Shown: positions 24,751 through 37,800, numbered from the stretch's first letter. The stretch: 64,000 bases of DNA from Manis javanica (GCF_040802235.1 NC_133156.1:110576173-110640172), one strand, 5' to 3'. Made by a program: numbers and translations. Notes: a model not told the origin generated them from the sequence alone.

Positions 24751-25420
24751 CCCTCTTCACTGCCTTCTTTCTAACTTGATGTTAAAGCTGTTGGAACACA
24801 TTGAAGTTTTTACAATGTGTATTTCATGTAAATACTGTGTATTAATACTGTTGATTAAGCCAAGGGTAAGGAAACCAGGGGCTTGAGCAGGCTGACTGAT
24901 GTTCCTGTGTCCCCAAGGACTTGGTGCTGCTAACTGACTGTTAAGGAGAAGACTGGATAGAGAAACTGTGTTGTCCTGAGTCTCCTGCCCCACAGTGTCC
25001 TGACTCTATCCCAGAGGTGACCTTCGGCATCTAATATTTCATCAAGTGATCACAAATGGGTTTCCAGGCAATTCTGTTCCTCAGTCCCCTAGTGTCCCTT
25101 CAGGGGCCCTTTCTGATATGCCATAAGCCCCATTTTCTTTTGAAAAGGTCACTGAGACTCAGGATCTGTTTTATTTGAGGTCTGCTATATGCTCCTTTAC
25201 CAAGTCCCACCTGGTAAGTGAGGCTGTCCCCAGCAGACACTGGCCCCAAGTAGCCTTTGCTTATGGATTTCAGTGAGGCAAAGTCTCCTAATGGCATTAA
25301 CTACACAGGGTTTGTTTCTTTGTAGAAAGAAGGAAAGGTTTTTAGGGAAGGTCTAGTAATGGCATTGTAGGTAACAAGAACGCAGTGGTTTCTGCTGATA
25401 CTTTTCAGAAACTGAATTAA

Positions 25421-25618
25421 TGATGGGCTTTTATTTCATCTTTAAAAAATTTATTTATTTATTTAATTTTTTTATTAAGGTATCATTGCTATACACTCTT
25501 ATGAAGGTTCCACAAGAAAAATAATGTGGTTACTACATTCACCCATATTATCGAGTCCCCCCGTACCCCACTGCAGTCACTGCCTATCAGTGTAGTAAGA
25601 TGTGATGAGCTTTTATTT
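25421..25618 (-). repeat. Short 5'-truncated L1 3' end with near-perfect target duplication
   Basis: The body (25437-25602) carries a T-rich tail and then ggtatcattgctatacactcttatgaaggttc, matching in antisense the 3' terminus of the L1 at 30.6-34.5 kb. It is flanked by a 16-bp direct repeat, TGATGGGCTTTTATTT (25421-25436) and TGATGAGCTTTTATTT (25603-25618), with one mismatch. It is therefore a discrete retrotransposition event in which only about 130 bp of 3' UTR was copied. Confidence 0.8.
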
Positions 25619-26039
25619 TGTAGCCTGAACGTCCCTTTAGTTAGGTTGTAGCTCCCCTTGGCATCTCCCCAGATGATCTTGTGTTTGGATGAGTCTAAAG
25701 CCAATTCTTGTCGACACTCATTTCTGAGTGTCTGCAAAGTGGTTGAGCACATTTACTTCCAGTAGGACTGGCTTCCCAGGCATGTGGCCAAGGCTGCCTG
25801 TCTCAGAAGTACCCCACACTTGGTTTAATGCTTTTCAGTCACCATCTTGAACTTCTTCATTTTTGGTGCTTTCCAAACGTCTTCATTTTGCACCCACAAT
25901 TTTGTAGCCACCACAAATTATGTAGCCAGTTCTGATCTCTATTGCTAAATACATAGGGATAGCCCCTGAATAGCCATCATCTGAGTCTGTAACCTGCATC
26001 AGTGAAGGTGCTCTGAGCCTGACCACTGTTTTCTCTAGA

Positions 26040-26270
26040 TTCGGGTCTGGTGCTTGCTAAGTAGGGGACTGTGTACCACGTACAGTGTGAAGTGTTTTAC
26101 TTGTATCACTTAATTTCTCCTTCCAACAGTCCCCTTAACCAGATACTACTACTTACAAAAGACTGACTGATTTAGAAGGGAGTGAGCCTAAGGTTTAGGG
26201 AGCTGGAATATCATATTGGCCAGGATCACAGAACCAGTGCAGTGTCAGGGCGAGGGTATGAACCTCACTG
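26040..26270 (-). repeat. MIR SINE
   Basis: Decayed MIR in minus orientation: gtgaagtgttttacttgtatcacttaattt, ccaacagtccccttaaccag, then ggatcacagaaccagtgcagtgtcagggcgagggtatgaacc. Confidence 0.6.
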
Positions 26271-26899
26271 GGCAGATTCTAGGCCCAGGCTTGTAAGCGT
26301 TATTCAGTACTGCCAGCGTACTTGTAGTTAATAGTTGTTGAGAGGATGGGTGAGAGGGGCCACATGAATCAGACCCAATGCTAGAAATTGAGGGGTAACT
26401 TGATTGCTGCTGCCACCTGGGAGAAGGACTCCCAGGACCTCCAAGACAGCTCAGCTCCTGCTGGGGAAACGGGGGTTTGTACTGTAGGGTGAGGGTTTGC
26501 TCACTCATTTTGCTTTAATTTATTTGTCTACCCACTCTCTCCTTTACTCTTTTTGCATAACAAATGTTGGTGTTCTTTTTTTTAGCTCATAGTCAAACAT
26601 ACCTACTTGATTTTGAGGGTAACTATTTGAAAACTTGGATTTGCAGGACAATCTAATTTCTCTGGTTCTTTTATACCTACATTTTTTGGGGAAGTTATGA
26701 CCTCTGGATTGCTTCCCTCAGTGTTGAGGACTTATTGAGTAATTGTGTCCATGTCTCCCCAAGAGGGATTCCTGTGGGTTCTTTTTTCAGCAGGATAGCT
26801 GCTTCTCTGGCTTCTCTCCCTTGGGGAAGCAGATGACAGTGAGGAGTCATCCCAGGACCATTGATTGAAGCACAGAAGGATTGCACCTGTCCCTAATGA

Positions 26900-27310
26900 G
26901 TCTCCACATGGACTCAGGAGCTCAGGTGAAATACTATTCTAAGTTTTATATATAGTAAATACAAGTATTCAGGAAAGTACAGAAAATAATAAAATACTTC
27001 TATGTACCTACCTCACTGATTGAACAGTTGTTGACATTTTGCTATTTTAACTTAAACTCTGGTGCTCTTTTAAAAAAAAGTTTAAGGCTACCGCTAAAGT
27101 CTAAAGCCTGCTCTTCCCCCATGCCTTCTTCCTCCAGCTGCCTCAGTGGGACAACTGTCCTGCAGTTAGTGGGCATCATTTTCGTGTATGTTTTTGCAGT
27201 TTTATTATCTTTGCATGCATGCATAAACCATGCAGTATTATTTTTGTGTGTAACAATTTTACAAAACTTGTAACATACCACCCTTATCTTTTGAAATTTG
27301 TTTTGTCTAA
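26900..27310. repeat. Possible ancient interspersed repeat, unclassified
   Basis: The run gaaaataataaaatacttctatgtacctacc...gttgacattttgctatttta...aaccatgcagtattatttttgtgtgt has the pattern of a widespread old mammalian repeat. I cannot assign the family. The open frames crossing it show no host-protein signature. Confidence 0.35.
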
Positions 27311-28264
27311 TGTTTAGATGATTAAATGTTGCCATATATCAGGTATTTGTTGTGTATTTCTGAATTAGATACTGCCATTTCTGGTTTTATATGTAGAGAT
27401 CTCTGGATTTTGTGAGAAGCACACAGAAGAGAGTAAGTGTTGGTTTTCAGGCATAGTTTCATGTGAATGCCTGTGTACTTTTATATTACAAAATGAATTA
27501 TATAAACTACTTAATGAAATTTGATTGCATTTTACTCTTATGATTCATCAGTTTCTTATACAGTTTAGATCAATCATTTTATGATCATATTAACACACAT
27601 ACATATATATCCATATGTATTCTTACCTGTGTAGGGACTGAGATTATTTAGGTCACATGTTTATTATTAAGGTAAAGTCTTAGTGAGGAAATTTGGAAGG
27701 CTCAACAAAGCACAGTGAAGAAAAAAATACATAGTCCAACAACCCACAAAGAACCAGTTAACATTTTCCAACCCTGCATCATAATGAAGATGTAGTTTTA
27801 TATATAACCTGTTTTTTACACTTACAAATGTTTAGATTCTAACAATCTCTCTTGTGTAACATTTTCCGCATATACCAATAAACCTTAATTTTCTTTACTA
27901 ATCATCTTTTCATTGACTATTTTATGTTCCCATTCTGACTGTTATAAATGTTACCATGGACATTCCATATAAGCTCTTGGGTATTTCATGATATTGTATA
28001 TAAGGAACAGTAGTTCTGTGGTACTTTAATGAATCTTATTACAAAAAGGGGTTCCAGTGCCAAGTAAATTTGGGAACTGGGTCAAACAGTTAAATTTCTA
28101 TATTGTACAGTCTTTAGTATGCAAATGTATGTGGCATATCTCTAAAAGGGAGATTATTACATGTAGTGTTCCTAATCCTTTAGAGTATTTTTGCCCAGTG
28201 GTCAAGTTCTAGAAGTAGAATTGAGGGTCAAAGTTACCCACATTTTAAAGTACTTGATATTGAT

Positions 28265-28520
28265 TAAGTAAGTTAATATTTGTAATGCACTTAGAACAGT
28301 GCCTGGATATAATCAACCAATGTTTGTTAAGTTAAAGTTATGTAATAGTGAAGTTGGTGGTAATGATGATGATTAATATTTATAGAGAATTTATTGTCCT
28401 AGATTCTTCAAGAAGTGCTTAATATGCATTCACCATTTGGTTAGTTCTTTCAACAATCCTCTGAGAGGTGTAGGGGCTATTATTTCCTGTTTTATGGTTG
28501 AGGGAACTGAGAGTCAGGAG
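28265..28520 (-). repeat. MIR SINE relic
   Basis: The sequence ttaatatttatagagaattt...agaagtgcttaatatgcattc...caacaatcctctgagaggtgtaggggctattatttcctgttttatgg is MIR in minus orientation. A short separate MIR-like tail (gcacttagaacagtgcctgg) precedes it at about 28288. Confidence 0.65.
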
Positions 28521-29634
28521 GAATTGAGTAATCATAACTACCTCAGTTGTTATGAAGGTTGGTGAGAGGTCCATAATCTTAATCGGTATATATTTTTATT
28601 ATTGCGATAGAGAAGAACGAACTTTGTCTGAAGTCCTGTATTTGATTACCAGATATTGTACCTGTTACCTGTGAGATATAAGGTGTTTTCCAAATATCAG
28701 CCCATAGCCAAATGGAAAAATCAGAGTGTTGCAAAGTAATTGTAAATTTAATTTACAAATTTAAAATTTAAGATTATCTTTCCAACTTCTTGTAGATTAT
28801 TAGTATATACTCTCCATTCTGAAATGTTCGTGAATGATAGTAACTCACGCTTCTGCTGATTATTTGACAGAATAAAAAGATGACAATCCAGTACCAGTCC
28901 TCAAGTTTGTATGTACATATGAATGTATGTATATATTTAAAACGTACTGATTTTTGAAACCCGAATACTGGGAACCTGATCTGAGGCAAGTCACTCTGAA
29001 CCAAAGTTCTCTCATTTGCAAAATTCACATAGCAATGGAGCCTCTGATAAGCACTCTTCTAAACAAAATAAACTGTATAGTGTTTTTTTTTTAAATCACA
29101 TTTCTATGCTGATTGGTATGAGAGTACAAATGACTCAATATAATGGCATCAATAGAAGGGGGTGCAGGTATAGATAAAGTGACTCTATGTGCTTGATTTT
29201 TTTTTTTCCTTTTCCACTTTTTTTAGGGACACCTTGGGGATTTTTTCTCTCCAAAAGTGGCACTATACAATTTTAAGTAATTTAACTAAACCTTATGTAG
29301 GAATGCTTTTTTCTTGTACATATTAAGAGTTGGACATCAAGAAGTTGTCCTTGACCTGGGACCTGTTCTGCAACTTACTCATATTGGGACTTTTAGTCCT
29401 CAAAATAATGTTAAAGTGAATTTTTACTATCACTGAATATTTATTCTCTCCTTTCTTCCTGCTCTGATTGAGATATTTTTTAAGATAGTCAGTTGTGACT
29501 AGTAAATTAGATGTGAGTTAAACAAACAAACAAAAAAAACAAGGCTTCTTTTGAAAGTTGAATGAGATAATGTATATACTATACTACATGAACATAAGGT
29601 AGTATATGAACTCATATGTGCCTATCATTTTTTT

Positions 29635-30450
29635 CTAATTAAATTAAAAAATTTAATTGGAATATAGTTGATAAACAATATTGTTTTCGATGTGCAACAT
29701 AGTGGCTCAATAATTATGTATATTACTAAATGCTTGCCACAGTAAGTGTAGTTACCCCCATTACCATACCAAGATATTAAAATCTTATTGGTTATATTCT
29801 TTCTAATTAAAGTTTTTATTCACCCAAATGAATTGTTTTTCAAAAAAATTGATCTATAACTTACATAAAGTGCGCAAGTCTTAAAGGTTCTGCTAGATGA
29901 ATTTAGATGTACATGTATCTTGTAACCACCCTCAGATGAAGGTGTAAAACATTTCTAATACTCCAGAAGGCTCTCTAGTGTCACTTCTGATTTTGCCTGA
30001 TTAATTTAAACTTCATATAAATGTAATCACCAGTATTATTTTGTGTGTGATTTTTCTTTCCCTCAGTATGCCTGTGTAATTCGTGTATGGTGCATGAATC
30101 AGTAGTTCTTTTTTGTTGTCATGTAATATTGTATGAATACGCCATCACTAATCTATCCATTTTGTTATTGGTGAACACTGAGATTGCTTCCAGTTTGAGG
30201 ATAAGGAATAAGGCTGCTACAGACATTCTTGTAAATGTTTTTGGTGGAAATAAAACATTAATTTCTGCTGGGTGGAGTGAAATTTCAGGTTGATTGGGCA
30301 TATGTATGTTCAGGTTTATTTAATACCACTGAACATTTTTTTCAAAGTGGCTGTACTAATTAGACTCCCACTAAGAGTGTAAAAGGGTTCTTGCCAATAC
30401 TTTTTGTGTTGTTAGTCCTTTTCATTTATCCATTCTGACAGGTGTGTACT
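29635..30450 (-). repeat. Old antisense L1 3' end(s)
   Basis: The segment attggaatatagttgataaacaatattg...caacatagtggctcaataat (29650-29790) is an L1 3' UTR on the minus strand. From about 29815 to 30450 further L1M-like sequence includes atctatccattttgttattggtgaacac and ggctgctacagacattcttg. Both are decayed and non-coding. Confidence 0.7.
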
Positions 30451-30613
30451 CCAGAGAAATTTAAAGTTGCCCAGAGCTACTTCCATATGTCTAGGCATGA
30501 GAACAATATAATCAAAGGGGATTAGAAGGCAATTTTTTTTTAATTTGTAGAAATCACTTGGCCATATTCTGAAATTCCTACATTATTTGTGATTCATTTG
30601 AAAATTCTGACAT

Positions 30614-33600
30614 ACCAGTCCAACAAGAAGATATAATCATTATAAATATCTATGCTCCCAACACAGGAGCACCCACATATGTGAAACAAATTCTAACAGA
30701 ATTAAAAGGGGAAATAGAATGCACTGAATTCATTCTAGGAGACTTCAACACTCCACTAACTCTGAAGGACAGATCAACCAGACAGAAAATAAGTGTTGAG
30801 GCATTGAACAACACATTAGAACAGATGGACCTAAGAGACATCTATAGAACTCTACACCCGAAAGCAGCAGAATACACATTCTTCTCAAGTGCACATGGAA
30901 CATTTTCAAGAATAGATCACATACTAGGCCACAAAAAGAGCCTCAGTAAATTAAAAAATATTGAAATTGTACCAGCCAGTTTCTCAGATCACAAAGCTAT
31001 GAAACTAGAAATAAATTATGCAAAGAAAATGAAAAATCCCACAAACACATGAAGGCTTCACAACATGCTCCTAAATAACCAATGGATCAATGACCAAATA
31101 AAAACAGAGATCAAGCAGTATATGGAGACAAATGACAACAATAATTCAACACTGCAAAATCTGTGGGACGCAGCCAAGCCTGTGCTAAGAGGAAGGTATT
31201 TTGCAATACAGGCCTACCTCAAGAAAGAACAATCCCATATAAGCAGTCTAAACCCCCAATTAATGAAACTAGAAAAAGAACAACAAATGAGGCACAAAAT
31301 CAGTAGAAGGAGGGGCATAATAAAGATTAGAGCAGAAATAAATAAAATTGAGAAGAATAAAACAATAGAATCAATGAAAGCAAGAGCTGGTTCTTTGAGA
31401 AAATAAACAAAATAGATAAACCCCTAGCCAGACTGATCAAGAAAAAAAGAGAGTCTACACAGATAAACAAAATCAGAAATGAGAAAGGGAAAATCACTAC
31501 AGACACCACAGAAAGACAAAGAATTATTAGAGAATACTATGAAGAATTATATGCTAAAAAACTGGATAACCTAGAAGAAATGGACAATTTTCTACAAAAA
31601 TACAACCTTCCAAGGCTGACCAAGGAAGAAACAGAAAATCTGAACAGACCAATTACCCGCAATGAAATTGAACTGGTAATCAAAAACCTACCTAAGAACA
31701 AAACTCCTGGACCAGACAGCTTCACTGCTGAATTTTATCAAACATTTAGTGAAGACCTAATACCCATTCTCCTTATAGTTTTCCAAAAAATAGAAGAGGA
31801 GGGAATACTTCCAAACTCATTCTATGAGGCCAGCATCACCCTAATACCCAAACCAGGCAAAGACACCACAAAAAAAGAAAATTACAGACCAATATCCCTG
31901 ATGAACATAGATGCAAAAATACTCAACAAAATATTAGCAAACCAAATTCAAAAATACATCAAAAAGATCATCCATCATGATCAAGTTGGATTTATGCCAG
32001 GGATGCAAGGATGGTACAACATTAGAAAATCCATCAACATCATCCACCACATCAACAAAAAGAAGGACAAAAAACATATAATCATCTCCACAGATGCTGA
32101 AAAAGCATTTGACAAAATTCAATATCCATTCATGATAAAAACTCTCAACAAAATGGGTATAGAGGGCAAGTACCTCAACATAATAAAGGCCATATATGAC
32201 AAACCCACAGCCAACATTATACTTAACAGTGAGAAGCTGAAAGCTTTTCCTTTAAGATTGGGAACAAGACAAGGATGCCCAACATAGTACTGGAGGTCCT
32301 AGCCATGGCAATCAGACGACACAAAGAAATAAAAGGCATCCAGTTGGCAAGGAAGAAGTTAAACTGTCCCTGTTTGCAGATGACATGATATTGTACATAA
32401 AAAAACCCTAAAGAATCCACTCCAAAACTATTAGATCTAATATCTGAGTTCAGCAAAGTTGCAGGATACAAAATTAATACCCAGAATCTGCGGCATTCCT
32501 ATACACTAACAATGAACTAGCAGAGAAGGAAATCAGAAAAACAATTTCATTCACAGTTGCATCAAAAAGAATAAAATATCTAGGAATAAACCTAACCAAG
32601 GAAGTGAAAGACCTATACTCTGAAAACTACAAGACACTCATGAGAGAAATTAAAGAAGACACCAATAAATGGAAACAAATCCCATGATCATGGATAGAAA
32701 GAATTAATATTGCCAAAATGGCCATCCTGCCTAAGGCAATCTATAGATTCAATGCAATTCCTATCAAAATACCAACAGCATTCTTCAATGAACTAGAGAA
32801 AATCATCCTAAAATTCATATGGAACCACAAAAGACCTCAAATAGCAAAAGCAATCCTAACAAGGAAGAATAAAGCAGGGGGAATTACGCTCCCCAACTTC
32901 AAGCTCTACTACAAAGCCACAGTAATCAAGACAATTCAGTACTGGCACAAGAAGAGACCCATAGACCAATGGAACAGACTAGAGAGCCCTGATATAAACC
33001 CAACCATATATGGTCAATTAATATATGATAAAGGAGCCATGGACATACAATGGGGAAATGACAGCCTCGTCAACAGATGGTGTTGGCAAAACTGGACAGC
33101 TACATGCAAGAGAATGAAACTGGATTATTGTTTAACCCCATACACAAAAGTAAACTCAAAATGGATTAAAGACTTGACGGTAAGTCATGAAACCATAAAA
33201 CTCTTAGAAGACAACATAGGCAAAGATCTCCTGAATATAAGCATGAGCAACTTCTTCCTGTACCCGTCTCCTCGAGAAAGGGAAACAATAGCAAAAATGA
33301 ACTCATGGGACTACATCAAACTAAAAAGTTTTTGTATGGCAAAGGACATCATCAACAAAACAAAAAGGCGTTCTACAGTATGGGAGAATATATTTGTAAA
33401 TGACATATCCAACAAGGGGTTAACATCCAAAATATATAAAGAACTCACACACCTCAACACCCAAAAAGCAAATAACCGATTAACAAATGGGCAGAGGATA
33501 TGAAGAGACAGTTCTCCAAAGAAGAAATTCAGATGGCCAACAGAGACATGAAAAGATGCTCCACATCACTAATCATCAGGGAAATGCAAATTAAAACCAC

Positions 33601-34095
33601 AATGAGATATCACCTCACACCAGTAAGGATGGCCAGCATCGAAAAGACTAAGAACAACAAATGCTGGCAAGGATGTGGAGAAAGGGGAACCCTCCTACTG
33701 CTGGTGGGAATGTAAGCTAGTTCAACCATTGTGGAAAGCAATATGGAGGTTCCTCAAAAAACTAAATAGAAATACCATTTGACCTCGGAATCCCACTTCT
33801 TGGAATATACCCAAAGAATACAACCTCTCAGATTCAAAAATACATATGCACCCCTATGTTCATTGCAGCACCTTTTACAATAGCCAAGATATGGAAGCAA
33901 CCTAAGTGTCCATCTGTAGATGAATGGATAAAGAAGATGAACATATATATAATGGAATACTATTCAGCCATAAGAAAGAAACAAATCCTATCATTTGCAA
34001 CAGCATGGATGGAGCTGGAGGACATTATGCTCAGTGAAATAAGCCAGGCAGAGAAAGACAAAAGCCAAATGATTTCCCTCATTTGTGGAGTATAA
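30614..34095 (+). pseudogene. L1 ORF2 remnant (endonuclease end, reverse transcriptase, C-terminal region)
   Basis: Successive open pieces (30681-31052, 31065-31406, 31580-32287, 32718-33503, 33500-33715, 33856-34095) follow the order of L1 ORF2p. They comprise the end of the apurinic-type endonuclease (GDFNTPL, FSRIDHILGH, SDHKAMKLE), the reverse transcriptase ([23 protein letters not shown]) and the C-terminal region. The FADD active-site codons survive at 32373-32384. Just before them, at 32280/32281, 19 bp present in the 54-60-kb copy are missing, which shifts the frame. Several more stops and frameshifts follow. No functional protein is possible. Confidence 0.92.
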
Positions 34096-34169
34096 CAATG
34101 AAGCAAAACTGAAGGAACAAAATGACAGCAGACTCAGAGACTCCAAGAATCAACCAGTGGTTACCAAAG

Positions 34170-34206
34170 GGGAGGGTGTGGGAGGGCGGGTGGGGAGGGA
34201 GGGAGA
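34170..34206 (+). repeat. G-rich tract in L1 3' UTR, G-quadruplex candidate
   Basis: In 37 bp there are eight runs of three or more guanines with short loops (ggggagggtgtgggaggg followed by cgggtggggagggaggg). L1 3' UTRs are known to carry polypurine, quadruplex-prone tracts. The 54-60-kb L1 has a less regular equivalent. Confidence 0.75.
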
Positions 34207-34499
34207 AGGTGATTGAGGGGTATTATGTTTAGTACACATGGTGTGGGGGATCACAGGGAGAACAGTGTATCACAGAGAAGGGACATGGTGGATCTCTGGC
34301 AACTTGCTATACTGATGGACAGTGACTGCATTGGGGTATGGGTGGGGACTTGATAATATGAGTAAATGTAGTAACCACATTGTTTTTTCATGTGAAACCT
34401 TCATAAGAGTGTATATCAATCATAACTTAATAAAAAATTAAAAAAATAATAATAATAAATAAATAAGTAAGAGAAACAAAAGAAAATTCTGACATGCTG

Positions 34500-34890
34500 A
34501 AGAGGTACTGTGGGAGTCAACAGACCTGGTTGTATTTCTGGCTTTTCCACCGACTAAGTATGGAGCTTTGGGCAAACTGGTCAGTGACTGACTTCAGTTT
34601 CTTCATCTATAAAAGGATGGGTGGAATTAGATAATCTCAAATTTTTCTTTTATTTAAAAATTTTTCTCATTTTATATCTTTTCTGGAATAGTTTCCTTTC
34701 TTTATAATTCTGTTACTTAAGTGAGCTTAAGTTGCCTTTGTATAAGTTACTTATCATTCATTCACTTAGTTCTAATTTTTTATAGAGCCTTTTAGGCTTT
34801 GGGGCTGTTCTAGGCACTAGGGATATACAAGTTAGTAAGACATCAGCCTGCTCTCAAGGAACTTAGACTCTTGTAGAGATGAAAAATAAT
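34500..34890 (+). repeat. MIR SINE and MIR/L2-like relic
   Basis: Positions 34508-34640 read as MIR in plus orientation (gtcaacagacctggttgtatttctgg, gcttcttcat-type block agtttcttcatctataaaagg). Positions 34760-34890 (ctgttctaggcactagggat...aaggaacttagactct) are a second old fragment of MIR or L2 type. Confidence 0.6.
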
Positions 34891-35474
34891 TACATTTTGA
34901 AGTAGTATATTCAACTTAGAAAGAAAGGTTACTGAGGGAGTATGTGGAAGGGAACCTTACTTATCCTAGACTCAGGGGCTAAGGAGGTCTTCAGAGGAAT
35001 CATTTTTAATCTGCAACCTTGAAGCTGAGTTGAGTTGGTCCTGTGATAGGCAGGGCCAGGGCTGGGCCGAAGGAACAGCTTGTACAGAGACTTGGAAATG
35101 AGTAACCCGTCAGTTCAAGGAACTCCATGGGCCCAGTGTGGCTCGAGCAGAATCAGGAGCGGTAGCTAGGCACAAAGCTGCAGGCCCAGCCAGGGTCACA
35201 TCGTGGGACCTTCAGTGTTTGCCTAGAGTGACCTGCACAAAACGGGCTGCAGTGTGGAGAAGGACTGGAGAGGAAGACCAGAATGGAGTAAGAAGATCAC
35301 TTAGGAAGATGCTGTCCAGATTCAGGAATGAAATGATGGTATGTAGGGACAGGCAGGATGTAGAAAAGTAGGTGGATTTAAGCAACATGAGAATGCCAGA
35401 ATTTTGTAAATGAATGTTGAAGATGAGAACATAGGAGATTTTAGGGATAATACTCAGGGTTTTGGTTTAAGCGT

Positions 35475-35970
35475 TGTTCTAGTTATCTATTACTGATTAA
35501 TAAACCACTTTAAGACAGTAGCTTAGCAATAATTTACTCATGAATCTGGAGATACATTGGGTTCACCGAGGCTGTTCTTGCTCAGGATCCCTTATGAAGT
35601 TACAAAGGGATGTGGCTGGGTTCATTTTCAAGGCTTCTTCCTACACTTACTTACCTGGCATCTGGGCTGGGAGCAGGCAAATAGCTGGGAGTGGGGGGAG
35701 GCTGGAAAAGTGTGGGCTCCTGGGCATCTCCTCATGTGGACTTTGCACATGATGCCTCAGGTAGCCACACCTCTCCCATCCAGGCTGAAGGGTCAGAGCA
35801 AGTGCACCATGGAAAACGGCAAGCTGCTAGTCTTTTCTAGACCCACCTCAACAATCATGCACCCGTGCTTGTACTACATTCTGTTCATCAAGACTGTCTT
35901 GGAGCCATGCTCAAGGTCAAGGGCAGGAGACAGACACTGCCTCTTGGTGGGAAGCTGAAGAATCTATGAG
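35475..35970 (-). repeat. Old interspersed repeat, probably LTR or DNA type
   Basis: The pattern gttctagttatctattactg...aaaccactttaagacagtagc at one end and tcaaggtcaagggcaggaga...tgcctcttggtgggaagctg at the other matches a widespread old mammalian repeat of about 450-500 bp. I cannot name the subfamily with confidence. The open frames inside show no host domain. Confidence 0.5.
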
Positions 35971-36189
35971 TGTGTTTTAGAACCACCACAGGCATTGGGG
36001 TTGCTGATGGGGTCATGTACTCTGTAGGTTACACTTGAAGGAATAGCATGTTAAGAGGGAAAATGAGTTTGCTTCTGATGTTACCAAGTTTGCACTGCTT
36101 GTGTGAGATCCAAGTTGAGATTTCATGTAGGTGGATGGGAACTCAGAGATGACTCTTGGAGATGTAGTTAAAAACAGTAGGTAACATTG

Positions 36190-36400
36190 TTACTTACCAT
36201 ATGCTGTATAGTGTATTATCATCAACATGTGGGATGTATAGTCCTAGGTATTTTGCATGCATTATTCATTACTAGTATCATTTTAGAAGTTAGACAACTG
36301 AGACTTAGAGAAAGTGAGTGTCATGTCTGTGATGTGATGGAGCCAGAATTTGAATCCAAGTCTGGCTAATGTCTGACCTTGCATTCTTAACCATGTAGAT
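36190..36400 (-). repeat. MIR SINE
   Basis: The sequence ttgcatgcattattcattac...gaagttagacaactgagacttagagaaagtgag...gagccagaatttgaatccaagtctgg...ttcttaaccatg is MIR in minus orientation. Confidence 0.75.
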
Positions 36401-37436
36401 GGTAACTGAAGCCATGGCCACGAATGCACGCGCCCAGGGAGGACTGTGCGGGATAAGAAGGGAAGAGCTCCCCAGAAGCCCAGTGGCCTGGTCAGTGCTG
36501 GCATGTAGGAGGCCTGCAGTTTCTGTGGGATCAATAAAGGAAAGGAACCTAAGAAAGAGCCTGCGAGGAAGAGAACTGAACGGTTGGAAGAGAACCTGGA
36601 GAATGTTGTGTCAAACAGGCTGAGATGGGAGACTTTCTGGAAGGAGGAAGTGGCTGGTTGTGTTAAATGTTGCCCAGAGATTACAGAAGAAAAGTGACCA
36701 CTGGAGTTACGTCAGTGGTGACCTTGGCCAGAGTGCTCTCGGGCCTTGTGGGAGGTGACAAAATCAGCTATAGTAAAGTCTGTCAAGAAACTTCACCCTG
36801 AAAGAAAAGGATTGAGCTGGAACTGTAGGTGGGGATGTTGAGGGGCAGCTTTCCTTTTTACTTGGGACTGACCTGAGGTGGTTAATATCGGTGAAGTAGA
36901 TTATGAGGTCATTTTGCTGAGTGTGACTGAAATGTGGTGTGGTAGGGGTTAGAGCTGCACGGGCCTGAAGAAGCCGCAGTGAAGAAGGAGGGCCAGGGAT
37001 GATGGGGACACAGAAGTGTTGGTTGCCGTGTGCTGTGGAGGTCAGACACCATGACTGCACAATGACACAAACCTGATAGCTGTGTGACTTGTAGGGTGAG
37101 GTCCCGTGAGGCTGGGCCAGGTTCAGAAATCCTCAGTGAGTGAGGGGAAGGTCAGCCGGCTTCACTGGAAGTATGTAGAGACCGGAACATACTAGAGCTT
37201 GTACCACTCTGAGCCTTGAAGGGAGCAGGGAAGGGGCAGAGTCTGGAAATCGTCCAAGGTGATTGTTACTTCTCAGTGCCTCAGTTTGTCCCTCTGTAAA
37301 GTGGGGATAGGAAAGAGTCACTACCTCCTGGGCTCGTAATAGGATGAACTGAAATAACGTACTGTGACTGTTCCTTCTGCTTCTTCTTGCTGGTCGTCAT
37401 GGCAAAAAGACCTTCACAGCATTTATACTGGCAGGC

Positions 37437-37800
37437 TTTTTTTTTTTAGGTGTAATTGACATATAACATTATATTCCAGGTGTACAGCACTGATTTGATA
37501 TTTGAATATGTAGTGAATTGATCACCACAATTCGGTCATCATACACAGTCACAAATTTTTTTTCTGTGGTGAGAACTTTTAGGATCTACTCTTTTAACAA
37601 CTTCCAAATATACAGTATTAACAACTATAGTCCCCATCTGTACATTACATCTCCAGGACTTATTCATTCTGTGACTGGAAGTTCATACATTTTAACCCTC
37701 TTCACCTGCCCCACCCCCACCAATCTGTTCTGTGTTTCTATGAGCTTTTTTTTTTTTTTTAAGATTCCACATGTGAGATCCTATGGTGTTTACCTTTCTC
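37437..37800 (-). repeat. Antisense L1 3' end
   Basis: A T-run at 37437-37447 is followed by aggtgtaattgacatataac, attccaggtgtacagcactg and aactatagtccccatctgtacattacatctccagg, the 3' UTR of an intermediate-age L1 on the minus strand. A second T-run at 37747-37760 begins another short piece. Confidence 0.75.

Larger units (their letters stand above)
30600..34495 (+). mobile_element. 5'-truncated L1 with 14-bp target-site duplication
   Basis: The element body is 30614-34481, bounded by the perfect duplication GAAAATTCTGACAT at 30600-30613 and 34482-34495. The left flank TTTGAAAA is close to the usual L1 endonuclease site. It starts inside the endonuclease domain of ORF2, lacks the 5' UTR and ORF1, and ends in a 3' UTR and an A/AAT-rich tail (34429-34481, with AATAAA at 34429-34434). 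It lies in the sense direction of ARL15 and so places its polyadenylation signal in the intron. The short 25.4-kb fragment has the same 3' end type. Confidence 0.92.

Noticed and set aside
31580-33503. Long reverse transcriptase frames as a possible domesticated host gene
   Set aside because: The frame is broken several times, including a 19-bp loss before the FADD box, and the element has a target duplication and poly(A) tail, so it is an ordinary dead L1 copy.
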